A stretch of DNA of 64,000 nt from Hyaloraphidium curvatum (GCA_025558095.1 JAIVFI010000047.1:42421-106420), one strand, 5' to 3'; positions 1 to 10,571 are shown, counted from the stretch's first letter. Program-made: numbers and translations. Notes: a model not told the origin generated them from the sequence alone.

Positions 1-3000
1 CCGAAGAGGCGTTGGACTGCCGCGAGGCCATGGCCAGCGCGGTCGAATCCGAGTCCACGTCGCCCGACGCCGAGCTCAGGTCCCCGTACGAGAGCTCGTG
101 GTTGAAGCTCCGTCCGAAGAAGGAAGACGTCTGGCTCATGAGTGAAGGTTGGAACGAGGCCACCGAGGCCTGGCGGTGCATGTTCGAGTCCCTCCGCGGC
201 GGCAGCGGCGGCGGCGAGGCGGACGGCTGATGCGAGGCCAGGGCGTGGTGCGAGAGCGGCTGCGCCTTGCGGCCGAGCAGGGGCTGGAGGTAAAGGGTGA
301 CCTCGGCGTGCTCGGGCTCCTCGATGTACCTGAACGAGAACGTCGAAATCAGATGCGCTCGACCAACCCGAGAGCGTAATGAGCTTACAGGCTGAACCCA
401 GCCCGGTTTTGCGCCGGAATTTCGAGCGTGTAGTGCTCCGTCAGGCTGTCGACCTGCATGCGCTCCGTCACGCAGTCCTCGCGCGTTCCCCCGACGCCGA
501 TCCACAGCTGCGCCGGCGCTGTGCATCGATGCGCGTCAGTCCGATCTCGCGAGAAGAGCGCACCGCCACCCACTGAGGTAGTCCGGCATCATCTTGGGGA
601 TCTCGCACCGCACCACCCTCCCCGCGAACCACCCCGCGCCCGACTCGACCTCCCGCTTCAGCTCCTCCTTCTCCATCTGGATCCGTGCCTTGACGAGCTC
701 GGGGTTGGGCGCCGTGTACGTGATGACCTTATCCGCTTCGGGTTCAGGCCGGGCCGCAGCCTCGGGGAAGGCCTGCTCCAGCTGGAAGAGGGCGCTCGTG
801 GCAAAGGCGACGTCGTCAAAGTCCAGCTCGAGCCTGCCCGCCGACGGGATCTCGGGGATCTGCACCGCCGGTTCCGAGATCCCGGAGCTGCTGGCGGTAG
901 TCTCGCTGCGCAGCGTCGGCGGCGGCGCGGGAAGGGTGGCGGCCGACGCATCCGAAGCCGGGGTGTCGGGGACTTTCGTCGGAGACGGCGGATCTGGCGA
1001 CTGCAGGGCCGCGAGGATGCCCGTCAGGAAGCCGTTCTCCATCGGTTGATGTGCGCCGGCGGGCCAGACGGTCGGAGTGTTGGGAGGCGTGTTGTACCCT
1101 TTCTGCCCGACCGACGACTGACCGGGCGAGCTGCTGGGCGCCGGGGTGATTGGCGTGTTGGGCGGGACGTTGCCAATGGGAGGGAGGGAGAAGCGTGCGG
1201 ATGTCGGAGTGTTGGCGACCGAGGGCGGCGACGACGAGCTCAGAGGGAGATTCTGGATGATCTGGTCCAGCTCCTCGACGTGCAGGTCAAAGTCGCTCAA
1301 TGACGGTGCGCCGTCCAATGGAGTGTTCGGCGGCGGCCCCGGGCGCATCGAAGCGGCCGGGCTCGGCATGGGAGCATCCCCGTACGGCGAAGCGGGCGGG
1401 GTCTTGCCGACGCTCGAGTGCCCGGAAGCCGAGCTGTTGGTCGCCGCGACCTCGCGCAGAGCACGCTGGCTCGTGTCAATCTTGGGTATGCCCTTGCGCG
1501 AAGGCGTCGACTTGAGCGGGATCCGGGGGGGAAGCTGGCTCGCCTGTGCGGCGGATTCCCAGATGTCCTCGGCCTGTGGATGCAAGGAGTCAAAGCAGGC
1601 CTCGCACGAGGCGCAAGAATGACGCACCTCGAGTGAGATTCCGCTCTCCGACTTTGGCATCTGCATCTCGACGTCAAACTTCGAATCCTGCTTCGCCCTC
1701 ATGTTGTCGTCCTTGGCAGCCGAAAGCTCGGGGAGCACAAAGTCGGGTTGCGACTGCCCCAGGTGCGCGACCTTGTCTGTCAAGCGAACAATCCCGGGGG
1801 CGTCCTCGACCGTCGCCCGTGCCACACTGGTGGTCGGCGTGTACGGCGACGTCGTTGCAGGCGCGGTGTCTTTGGAGCTGAAGATGAGGCTGGCCGTCCG
1901 GACAACGTCCTTGGACGGGGACCCGTCGAGCTTTGAAGCCTTGGTCGGCGACGCGGCAGGCGGCACCGGCAGTGCCACGGCGACCGAGGTCGTGGGGGTG
2001 AGGGCTTCGGGGGGCACCTCGATCGAAGCCTGGCTCTCGGCTTCCTCGATCTGTTTCTTGCGGGCCTCGAACAGCGACAGCCCGCGGTCCTTGGTCGGGG
2101 AAGACGATGCCGAAGAGCCAGGCGCAGGTTTCTCGCCGGTCACGATGGGGACAACTCCTGAGGGCTGGCTGTCAGACCAGGATGCAGCCGCATTCTGCCT
2201 GCGCTCGAAAAGGGCGAGGCCTTTGTCGGGGCTTCCGCTTGCGAGGCGCGACGAAGCTGGGTTCGGGTTCGACCTCGTCGGGGTGCGCGAGCCGTCGTCG
2301 AGGCTTTCGCGCGGTGCACGAGACTCGCTCGCCGCGACGTTGCTCGTTGGCTCCGCCTCGTCCGGTTTCGGCGTTTCAGACCGCACTGCGGTTAGTTCGG
2401 TCTCTGAAGCGTCTGTGCTCTGCGGTTCGAACATGGGCTCCGAGATTTTTGCGATGAGGGGCTCGGTGATCGCGACCTCCGCAACGGGGGCTTCCAAAGC
2501 GTCCGCCTCCGCAGGCTGCGACGGCTCCACGGCAGTGACCGAAACAATGTCCACCTTGATCTCCTCGTTGAGCGCTTGAGAAGGCTCTGCATCAGCAGAA
2601 AAGGCCTCAGGAGCGGCCATCCCGTCGATCTCATCGCCGAGGAAGCCGCTTTCCTGGACCTTGAGGTAGAGTGCGAATTCGTTGCCCGCAGGGGGCTCGT
2701 CCTCGACGCGGGGAAGTTCCGGGTGGCTGTCGGTCCGCATGGACTCGGAATCCACGGCCGACGAGAGCATCGAGGTCGCCGAGGTGCCCCTCTCGAAGCG
2801 CGAGATCGACGAGGAGCTCTGGAAGCCCGACTCGGAGTCCGCGGCGTCGTCCTCGATCTCGATCTCCGACCCGGTGCCTTTCCACCACATGCGCACCTTC
2901 TGTCCCAGTGAAGGGTCCTCCGCCATGTCCATGGCCGTGAAGTTGCGCGAGTTGTTGGCGTCGGGCCGGAAACCGGCCTTGACGAGCATGACGGCGATTT

Positions 3001-3409
3001 CGGCCAGGCCGTAGAACATGGCCTCATGCAGCGGCGTGGTCACAGGAGGGAAGAGAGGCCGTTTCCAGTAGCTGGAAGGCTGCGTCTGTTTGCCGTCGGG
3101 GATGAGCCACTGGCGTCGTCGACGGTGAGGAAAGCCGCCCACCTCGAGCACCTGCAGCATGGCCTTGACCATCTCGGCCCCCTTCTTCTTGTCGTCCTTT
3201 CTGGCGAGCCGAACGGCGACGCTGAGCGGCGTCGGCGACACGTCCCCGAGCATCCACGCGACGTCGCGCCGGTGGTTCAGCGAGACGCCCTTGCCGGGGA
3301 GCTGGGCGGCCCAAAGCTCCTGATCACGCTGGAGCGCGGCGGCGACGGCGTCCGCGTCCCATCTCAGGATGCTCTCGAAGAGCGCCGAGGCATCCTCGGG
3401 TGCCGGCAT
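1..3409 (-). CDS. Ankyrin-repeat protein with long disordered middle, partial at 3' end
   Basis: Starting at the ATG ending at 3409 (MPAPEDAS), residues about 10-180 read as ankyrin-type repeats, for example TTPLHEAMFYGLAEIAVMLV followed by 'KAGFRPDANNSRN'. About 650 residues of Ser/Pro/Thr-rich, probably disordered sequence follow. A conserved C-terminal block then begins near GWFAGRVVRCEIPKMMPDYL. Two introns fit well: one just after that motif (about 528-585, ending in a CAG before CGCCGGCG) and one at about 347-391. They join the block to AQLWIGVGGTRED and then to YIEEPEHAEVTLYLQPLLG. The frame stays open to base 1, so the C terminus lies outside the window. The ATG at 3409 is chosen because the ankyrin region begins directly after it; the frame is open further upstream to 3586 but without conserved features. 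Ankyrin repeats imply protein binding; the partner is unknown. Confidence 0.8.
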
Positions 3410-3900
3410 GGCGCCGGTCGCTGAGTCGCGTTGTTGTGCGGCGGCCGACCAGCCCAGCGCGGGTGCTTCGGGGGAAATCCTGGTGGAAATGAAGAGTAAT
3501 GTTGGTGCCTTTGCAAATGGAACGACCAGCAGGCCGAGCCGGTGTGCCGCGCGGTGGGTGCGGCGCGGGGTGCCGTTGCAGCCCAACGAGTCCGCTCCCG
3601 GCGCCCGCGCGGCGGGGACAACTCACGTCCACCTGGGTGGTCGCTTTCCGTTATGAGCTAGCCCGGGCTGTTTTCCGGAAACCGCGCGAACCCGCCCGAG
3701 TCGGGGGACGGCGTCAGATTCGGAGGAGCGGTTTGGGGGGGGTCGAGCACGCGGCGCGTGCTTGTGACGCACACGCACAGCCGCTCGGATCTGGTTGCAA
3801 AACCCCCGGCAGAAAGCACCAAAACGGTATGAATTGTGAGGAATGTACAGTGGAATAGCTGGGATCTTCGGGTATCGTCGCGGCGCCACCCCAGCGGCGC

Positions 3901-4870
3901 TCAATCGTCCGAATCGGAGCCGCTCTCGGGGAAGCCGAGCACCGTCTTCCGCTTCGACGGCTGCGCGTTGTCCGCCGTGAGCTTGATGACCTCTGCGAGT
4001 GGAACAGACGCGGTCATGGGGCACGCGAAGAAGGATGTCGTTTGCGGCAAAAGAGGACGATCCCCAAGCAAGAGCATCAGTCACAAAACTGCTTCGAAGC
4101 GGGCAGACAAATGCTACCCACCGGATTTCGAGGCTAGGCGTTTCTCGAGCTGTGCCATAGTAAAGTTGTCGTTGTTGCCCAGCTCCTCGAAACCAACGAG
4201 TCTGGCCCGGGCGCCTTCAGAATCCACGTTTCCAGATAGCCGGCTTCGCCCCCCACCTGTCCACCGATATGCCGTCGACAAATGCCAGCACACACGGCAA
4301 AATTTGGATCTTGAGCCTCTCCACCAGGAACGGCGCGTTCTCCACGTCTATCCGGACGAACTTTGTCCGGAAGTGCTTCTTTGCCAGGGCCTGTCGACAG
4401 TCGCGTTCAGTCCGAGAAATCAATGCCAACACCCGCAATGAAACTGACTTCCAGATGCTTGTCCATGATCTGGCACCTCCGGAAGTCCTTGTGGAAGAAG
4501 CTGACCACGACGAGCTTCGTCGTCGTCGTGATCCGCATGAGCTCCTTCTCCTGCGTCACCGTCTCGTACGTGCCGTGGGCATTCTGCCGCATCTCCGAGA
4601 GCCGCTCCATCCTGGCCGGGCCGGGGCCGCGTCAGGACCGGGCCAGGTCCCGCTGTCCCGCGTTTCGGGGAGGTACCCACTCCCGCTTCAGCTCCTCCAT
4701 CCTCTGCTCCCGCAACCGCGCCATCCCGTGGTCCTCGTCCTCCTCGCGTTCCAGGGCGCGGAGGATCTCGTCCTCGTCGCGGAAGTCGTCGCTGCCGAAA
4801 GGGCAACCGCGTCGGAGGCCACCCCGGTCGCGGCGGCCGGGAATGCGGACTCATCGTGCGCCGACGGCAT
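3901..4870 (-). CDS. TXNDC9/PLP1-like phosducin-family thioredoxin-fold protein
   Basis: The spliced protein has five exons. It starts MPSAHDDDDFRDEDEILRAL, continues through a charged helix (MARLREQRMEELKREMERLS), then HGTYETVTQEKEL and the thioredoxin fold (KLVVVSFFHKDFRRCQIMDK, HFRTKFVRIDVENAPFLVER, 'ILPCVLAFVDG', 'LVGFEELGNNDNF'). It ends in an acidic 'SGSDSDD'. This order matches TXNDC9/PLP1, cytosolic cochaperones of the CCT chaperonin that assist actin and tubulin folding. As in that family the redox CxxC is lost (FRRCQI keeps one Cys). Introns are GT-AG; the one before the last exon is longer, about 125 nt. The first intron (59 nt) is placed so that the only nearby ATG joins the acidic N terminus in frame. 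It lies head-away from the membrane-protein gene at 5338. Confidence 0.88.
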
Positions 4871-5084
4871 CCTGGCCGGCCGAGAAAATTGGACAAGTAA
4901 ACGACGATGGGCGAGGAGGGGAGGAAACGCCCGTAGAAAAAAGTCGAGCGAACGACGAGCTCGCGCGTGACGTCGCCGGCTCGCACCGAGAACCCGCCGC
5001 GTTTTTTTATCCATCGGGCGCTTTTGTTATCGATCTGGCTCTCTCCTACCCCAGTTTAGCTACTGATAGACATTGCGGCATGGC

Positions 5085-5285
5085 ACATGTTTGCTCCTTG
5101 CCGTATTTCGCCGCCAGGGGCATGGGTCTACGAAGGGAGGCCCGGAAGTCAAGTCCATCATCTCGGGCATCCATACTGTCCCTATCCTTCACGAGTGGGT
5201 TGCTTGTCGACACCACTCATGTCCAATCCGCTGGATCCGTTCCAACGGAAGATTTGGGGGGCACATGCCGCACGATGTCTGATCG
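5085..5285 (-). pseudogene. Relic of the 3' end of the alpha/beta hydrolase gene found at 6900-8253
   Basis: The strand here aligns base by base with the last ~200 nt of the hydrolase gene at 6888-7090. Both show the same succession of words, such as ATG-TTGCTC, GGCATGGG, GCCCGG-AGTCAAG, ATCATC and CATGT-GAATCCGC. Translated on the minus strand the relic still gives 'MDARDDGLDFRA' (intact gene: 'MEARDDVLDYRA') and 'DMSGVDKQ' (intact: 'NMRGIDKH'). The frame is broken by stops and nothing upstream of these ~65 codons is left. The next gene on the plus strand has taken over the space. It is best read as the leftover of a duplicated hydrolase copy. Confidence 0.7.
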
Positions 5286-5337
5286 ACTCCCAAGGATCGT
5301 CGCCCGGCGGCTTGACTTCTCGGTCAAGCTCTCCGAA

Positions 5338-6831
5338 ATGGCACCGCCGCCGTTCACGGCACGCGAGTGGGCGGCGCTCTTTCCCGCGCTGCCACCGGCG
5401 GCGGACGATGGGCTTGCGGCTAAGGCGGCCGACGGGTCCTCCGAGCCGAGCCGATTGGCGCAGGCCGAAGTGCTCGCTGCGCTGCCCAACGCCGCGCTGC
5501 GCGCATCTGTGCGGCTCTTCCCTGTTGCTTTGCGACTTTTCTCGCCATGGCGTGCGTTGGTCGTGTGGACGTCGCTGCCGACGACGGTCGTGGTGTCTCC
5601 GACCGCCGCACTGTTCGCGTTCGCGCGGGCCGACTTCGCCGGGCGGGCGTTCGGCGCCGCGCAGGTCGGCGTCGCTGTCGCCGCGCTCGCCGCGATGTCG
5701 CTCTCGTTCTTCGTGGCGCAGCGCATGGACGCGTTTGCTGCAGGCGCGGTCGCCGGCAACCCCGCCTCCGCCGACGACTACGCCGCGCACGCCATCGCAG
5801 GGCTGGTGCGCTGGCGGCAGCTGTGCGCCTCAGAGCCACAGAGTGCGCTCGTGCTGCACGTGGCGGGCGACGCGGACTGCCCGTGCCCCGGTTGCCTCCG
5901 GTCCGTGCTGCGCTCCGCCGCTGCCGCGTACTGGGTCGAGACCGCCGTCAAGGCTGCTGCTTCCATCGTATCTCTCTTCTTCGTCTTCTACTCGCCGTTC
6001 GTCACTTTTTCGCATGTATTTTGGCCGACGTGGTGGTGCGCCCTGCTCGGAATTGTCGGCTTCGTCGGAATGGGCTGGGGCCCTGTCACCTTCATCTTTG
6101 GCACGCACGGCCAGTCAGTGCCGGTGCTGGAAGTTGCAAAGAAACTGCACAAGCGTGCGATGGCGCTCGCACTGGATGTGGTGGCAGCGAACCTCGAGCT
6201 GCCCGAGGACGGAATGGCGGGACCGCGGCCGCCCGACGGCTCGGCTGCTGAACCCGAGCGCTCGATCGGTGCCGCGGCCCCCCGGCCACCTCACGGCTGC
6301 ACCGGTCCGCAGGGCACCCTCTACGCAGTGCTGCACGACCGCCTCGCGACCGCCTGGCGACGCCGCTCCGCCGCGGTCGCATACAGCGTCACCCGCCTCG
6401 TCGTCCACTTCCTCGGCCTCCTCTTCGCCGCCATCATCTCCGCCGCCGGCGCCTCCTGCATCCCCGCCTACGTCCCCCTTCTCGCGCTGTACCTCCTCCT
6501 GCAGCTCACCGCCGCCCTCGTCGTCCTCGCCGTCGCTAACTCCCAGATTGACGCCGTCGTGGACCTGTACGTCTCCACCCGCACTGCCCTCCGCCGGATC
6601 GCCGCCTCCTCCCTTGCCGTGCTCCCGAATCTGGAAGCGCACGACGCGCAGCTGGCGTTCTTTGCCTTGACGGCGGACAGGAGCCGCGCGAGGTTCGCGG
6701 GGGTCCCCGTTGGACTCGGGACCGCGAGAGCGGTTGTGGCGACTGTGGTGACCGTCGCGCTGGGGTTGTGGAGTCTGTTGAAGGGGGCGGGGTTGGCCGT
6801 CGTCGCGGACAACGTTTGTCCCGTGGTGTAG
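5338..6831 (+). CDS. Polytopic membrane protein, unnamed lineage family, copy 1 (intact)
   Basis: A 497-residue intronless frame. Near the N terminus is the family signature 'FTAREWAALFPALPP' (copy 2 has 'FSPEEWVCLFPAATPP'). About 7-8 hydrophobic segments follow: two before a hydrophilic loop, two near residues 205-260, two or three around 350-410 and one near the C terminus. The loop carries a Cys cluster 'DCPCPGCL', matched by 'FCPCSVCV' and 'FCPCSGCV' in copies 2 and 3. A conserved Trp pair (PTWWC, against STWW in the others) and the C-terminal end '..CPVV' / 'CPLVD' also align. I recognise no named family; function unknown. An alternative in-frame ATG at 5275 overlaps the hydrolase relic, so 5338 is preferred. 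Unlike copies 2 and 3 it has no introns. It converges on the hydrolase gene, which ends 68 bp away. Confidence 0.75.
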   Translation: MAPPPFTAREWAALFPALPPAADDGLAAKAADGSSEPSRLAQAEVLAALPNAALRASVRLFPVALRLFSPWRALVVWTSLPTTVVVSPTAALFAFARADFAGRAFGAAQVGVAVAALAAMSLSFFVAQRMDAFAAGAVAGNPASADDYAAHAIAGLVRWRQLCASEPQSALVLHVAGDADCPCPGCLRSVLRSAAAAYWVETAVKAAASIVSLFFVFYSPFVTFSHVFWPTWWCALLGIVGFVGMGWGPVTFIFGTHGQSVPVLEVAKKLHKRAMALALDVVAANLELPEDGMAGPRPPDGSAAEPERSIGAAAPRPPHGCTGPQGTLYAVLHDRLATAWRRRSAAVAYSVTRLVVHFLGLLFAAIISAAGASCIPAYVPLLALYLLLQLTAALVVLAVANSQIDAVVDLYVSTRTALRRIAASSLAVLPNLEAHDAQLAFFALTADRSRARFAGVPVGLGTARAVVATVVTVALGLWSLLKGAGLAVVADNVCPVV

Positions 6832-6899
6832 GCGTGCGCTACTTTCCGCAGTTGCCATTTTACAATACATACAGATGCTACGCCACGGTACATGCTTGC

Positions 6900-8253
6900 T
6901 CATTGTCGGATGTCGCAGCCTTCGGCATGGGCCTTGAGCACATAGGCCCGGTAGTCAAGAACATCATCCCGAGCTTCCATTTGCTCCACCAAATCCGCTT
7001 CCAGGTGCTTGTCAATGCCTCGCATGTTGAATCCGCCCGTGATCCACTGGTGCAGCACCATCCGTGGGGCATCCGTCCCAAAGTAAGAGTGACCTAGGAC
7101 GTCCTTGGCCGGATTTTTGACATCCACGTAGCGGATTCCTCGACAGACTGTGTGCTTTCCTCTGCCAAGGCGACGATGCCGAGTACCCCCAAGACCGTCA
7201 TTGATGAGGCTCCCTGAGACTATGAGGGCGAGGTCTGAGTAGGTTCCCATTACTAGGATGGGAGGTACTGTTGTCGACGATTGCAGCCTGGCATGCACGT
7301 CGGCCAAGTCCTTCACGAAAAGATCCTCAGAGACGTCTGGAGCCACGAATGCGACAGTGTTTGGGATGGTTTCGCCAGCAATCACCAGATCAAGGAGGAT
7401 TCTGCATCCCATGCTGTGGGCAAATGCATGCAGTTCCATGCCGTGAGAGTCAGTCCACCTCTTTAGCAGCTTCATGCATTCTTTTGCTCTTGGCAAAACA
7501 TGACGAGAGTTCTCTGAAGCCCGAGGATAGTTTGTCCACGGCATGAGCACACTGGTAAACTCGGATTCCCATGCAAATACGACTGGGATGTACTCGTCCA
7601 GGCAGCGGCACTCGACGAAGGAAGCCATCGTGTTCACAGCACCTTGGGCGGTGTTGTTGAACCCGTGGATGTAAACGACGACACCGCGGCAGCGTCTGAA
7701 CGCCTCAAGGGCCACCTTGGCATTCTCAAGGCAATCTAAAAAGCGGAGGTCACCAACGCGGGTAATGCGGAGATCCCGCTTGCGGTGGTTGTGGCCGGCC
7801 AAAACAACGTGGCCGTAGCGAAGGAAGTCGTCGCTTTCTGCTGCCGTCGGAAAGCTGTAGGCACCTTTGCCGGCAGGAGCATTTGGCAGTACGGGCCACC
7901 ACTTGGTTGTGACTAAGAAAAGGTCCCGGCGAGCTCGGTAGCGTTTGTAGTCGTTGAGATCCTTTCCAGCATAAGGATTAGGCTTCAGATTGGCGTCCAA
8001 TGCCACTGTCAGTATTGAAGTGTCAAGCCAGTTACTTGCGATAGACACTGCAGCGCCCAACTAACTTTCAGCTTTAGCATCCTGCTCCAGCAGAATCTTC
8101 GCGCTCTCGTTCCCGACAGAGAACACGTAGCCTTTCTTGTTGCAGGCGTAGCAGCCAACGACATTCAGGTCAGCTTCGAACTGGTCGTCCGCATCTAACG
8201 TCGCATGGATCTTTCCTCCACGGTGCCGCACGAGAGATGACTACTGGGAGCAT
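6900..8253 (-). CDS. Alpha/beta hydrolase of the bacterial-type DUF900 group
   Basis: The core reads 'GVVVYIHGFNNT' (oxyanion-side strand and HG motif), then 'IPVVFAWESE' and the nucleophile elbow 'LHAFAHSMGCRILLD', where Ser of H-S-M-G is the predicted catalytic Ser. A late His, probably 'LGHSYFG', could complete the triad. This spacing is that of DUF900/COG4782 esterase-like proteins, common in bacteria. The frame from 8060 has no ATG of its own near its start. A 60-nt intron (8006-8065, GTTAGT...GACAG) restores an exon starting MLPVVISLVRHRGGK at 8253, containing 'GCYACNKKGY'. The gene may even be continuous with the one at 8241-9137. Base composition is visibly less GC-rich than the surroundings. 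Substrate unknown; bacterial origin is inference. Confidence 0.72.
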
Positions 8254-9137
8254 CGGTCATCTGCCGACTGAGGAACGCACGATGCTGGGCCTACCACTCT
8301 CGACTTGTCTGCATCTATGCAGGCAAGTTCAATCTTTGCGCGGTCCCTGGCATCTGCAACATCGCGTTCTAGCCGTGTTTTCTGGAAGAAGCGGAGCAGT
8401 GATCTGTGAGCCGGACGGCGGCCTGCCAGAGAGAGCAAAGAGGGACGCACGATGTCATTGGCCCGGCGATCGATTTCTGCTTCCTTCGGTGACCGACCCA
8501 TCGGCGCAACGGCCCACAGGGGTAGCCAATCCTTTCGGTACGCAACCAGGAAGCCGTCTCCCCTGACCAGCACGTGGTTGATCCTCGCGCCAGCCAGGTC
8601 AACACCAACGAGCGCATCTTTTGGGCCAGCGGGGCCCTCGATCATGAGCTTGCCGTCTTGGATCACCGCTTTAGTCCCGTTTGCGACGTCGGGTGACCTC
8701 CATTCGATGCCGTCGCCGGAGCTGAAGACAAGCCTCGCGAACCGTTGATTGCCTATCGTCACCTCTTCGAGCTTGAGCTCCGCTCCCCCAGTCTCGGCGA
8801 GGAGCTTCAGTTGGCTGTCGGAGCGGTACGGCAAGAGCTCTCGTGTGGCGCGGAGCCGCATCTTGTCGTCTGACCCAGGGATCCCCACTTCGGCGATGAG
8901 GATGTCCTTGCGCTCCATGGTGGGCTGCGAGATCGCCCGGGGCAGAACGGGAGAGCTTTTGCTCGGCATCGCTTTGCTGGGCGCTTCGGGAGAGGTTGCG
9001 GGAAGCGTCGCCTGAACCGCCGTGACTGACTGACTTCCGTGACTGACTGACTTTCGGTGACGGACACGGTTACCAACGAAAGTATCCCCCGTCGAAAGTA
9101 GCAAAGTAGCAATCGCCTCACAATCACTGTCTCTCAA
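8241..9137 (-). CDS. Hypothetical protein upstream of the hydrolase
   Basis: A 298-residue frame that I do not recognise. The likely folded part runs from MERKDILIAEVGIPGSDDKM through 'LKLEEVTIGNQRFARLVF', 'KLMIEGPAGPKDALVG' and 'VLVRGDGFLVAYRKDWLPLW', which look like short beta strands, followed by a basic helical region. The N terminus (first ~60 residues) overlaps a TGAC repeat and is doubtful; ATGs at MPSKSS or MERKD are alternatives. The stop (8241-8243) overlaps the first exon of the hydrolase by 13 bases in another frame. An unresolved intron may therefore join the two into one protein with an N-terminal beta-rich domain and a C-terminal hydrolase. RNA reads across 8230-8330 would decide. 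Confidence 0.5.
   Translation of the reverse strand: MRDSDCEAIATLLLSTGDTFVGNRVRHRKSVSHGSQSVTAVQATLPATSPEAPSKAMPSKSSPVLPRAISQPTMERKDILIAEVGIPGSDDKMRLRATRELLPYRSDSQLKLLAETGGAELKLEEVTIGNQRFARLVFSSGDGIEWRSPDVANGTKAVIQDGKLMIEGPAGPKDALVGVDLAGARINHVLVRGDGFLVAYRKDWLPLWAVAPMGRSPKEAEIDRRANDIVRPSLLSLAGRRPAHRSLLRFFQKTRLERDVADARDRAKIELACIDADKSRVVGPASCVPQSADDRCSQ
9022..9062. repeat. Short TGAC tandem repeat, two blocks
   Basis: Two near-identical blocks of GTGACTGACTGACTT-type sequence follow one another, separated by CC or TC, and then a degenerate GGTGACGG. They fall in the doubtful N-terminal part of the hypothetical gene at 8241-9137, which argues that translation starts further in. Confidence 0.7.
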
Positions 9138-9405
9138 CCTGTTTACAGACGCTTGAATAGTCCAAGAACCGACGTGACGCCGCGGTGCCAGGATGGGCCC
9201 TGGCAGTCATCAGGACCTCGCGCATCCGCCGGGGCACCAGGGGAGGCCGAGAAAGCAACAGAGCGGGTGATGAGGGATCGAAGGAACACCAAGGCCCAGA
9301 ACAAAAGCGGTGGTTTAGAATCAGACATCGACTGCGGCACTCACCCGCCCGCCCCGCGTCCTTTGTCCCCGCGCCGGGTCAGAAAAGCCGCCCAGTTATC
9401 CCGCC

Positions 9406-10571
9406 ATGACCTTCGACGGCCCTCCTGCGGACTCACTCTCCTCCCCTTTCGAGCTCTGGTGCGCCTCGCCCCTCCTGGTCGACCGCATTCCCGAGGACCT
9501 CGCGCTCTACCTCCACCCCGGCGGCCAGCCCGAGCGTTACGCGCTCATCGTGGTCAACACGCCGCTGTGCCGGAGGGACAGCTTTGAAAAAATCTGGAAC
9601 AGGGGTCGGTCTTCGCGTGTCGGTGTTCGCGGGGGGTGCTGACGGGTTCCGAAGCCGCGGTCAAGATATGCGCGGACGGGGGTGCAAACAGGCTGTTTGA
9701 CCAGTTCCGGGGCGACGATGCGGCGCGGGAAGAGTGGGCCAGCTTCTTGGCGCGGTTGCCGGGCCGCGATTGATATGCTCGTCGGCCAGATTCCTCCCGG
9801 GCTACATCGTCGGCGACCTCGACTCGGTCCGGCCCGAGGTCATGGACCACTACGCCGCGCGGGGTACCCGCGTGCTTCGCTTCGAGGACCAGGACTCGAC
9901 GGACCTGCAGAAGTGCATCACAGTGCTGCGGCAACTCGAGGTCGGGATCGACCCGGCGTCGCCCGTCGAGCACCGGAAACGGGCGTTGGCGGAACGGCCG
10001 AGGGCGAAAATGGACTTCGTGCCGCACGACCTGGTCGTCCTGGGTGCCCTGAATGGCCGGTTTGACCACTGCATCGCCAGCATCAACACGGTCTTTCTTT
10101 TGCGGGGTGGCCAGATCCACCTCGACGACGGGGTCGAGGGGGACGGCACGCCGGACCACCGCCGCGTCTGGCTCGTTAGCGACATGAGTGTCGCGACGGT
10201 CCTGGGCAAGGGGAGGCACAGGGTGGTGGTGATGCCGGCCGTGGAGGGACCGACGTGCGGACTGATGCCGCTGGGCGTGACCGAGGCCATGGTGGTGACG
10301 AAGGGCCTCAGATGGAACCTCGGTGCGTCGCCCTCTTTTCCCGATCGGCATCCGTGTTCCTTATCGCATGCTTCCGACGGCAGATCATTCGCTGCCCTTG
10401 CGCTTCGGCGGGATGGTGTCGACCTCGAACCAGTTTGCGCTGGAGGACCCGAAACTGGACCACGGCGGGGCGAACTTTGAGCGCGAGTGGCACGTCGTCG
10501 AAATCGAGACGGACGAGCCGATCGTGTGGACTGTCGAGGTGGACCTTGCGGGCAGCTACATCCCGCTATGA
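9406..10571 (+). CDS. THI80: Thiamine pyrophosphokinase
   Basis: Transfers pyrophosphate from ATP to thiamine to make the cofactor thiamine diphosphate, used by enzymes such as the 2-oxoglutarate dehydrogenase encoded at 28 kb. Seen in order: 'YALIVVNTPL', 'ICADGGANRLFDQF' (nucleotide side), 'YIVGDLDSVRPEV' (metal-binding GDxDS), 'FEDQDSTDLQKCI' (the D-x-x-S-T-D-x-x-K motif), 'VLGALNGRFDHC', then 'GLRWNL' and 'LPLRFGGMVSTSNQF', the thiamine-binding C-terminal part. About 315 residues after splicing, normal for the family. Introns lie near 9590-9660, 9760-9800 and 10320-10380. It is separated from TUP1 by about 300 bp on the same strand. Confidence 0.92.

Noticed and set aside
458-1303. Plus-strand frame opposite the ankyrin gene
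   Set aside because: Composition is Arg/Gly shadow and the minus strand codes for conserved ankyrin sequence with well-placed introns.
1-3409. Assignment of the ankyrin protein to the ANKRD13 family
   Set aside because: The order ankyrin, disordered, C-terminal block is similar, but the C-terminal block does not show enough of the family's signature to name it.
8061-8240. Separate small gene with the G-C-Y-A-C-N-K-K motif
   Set aside because: A 60-nt intron with good borders joins it in frame to the hydrolase, which otherwise lacks a start codon.
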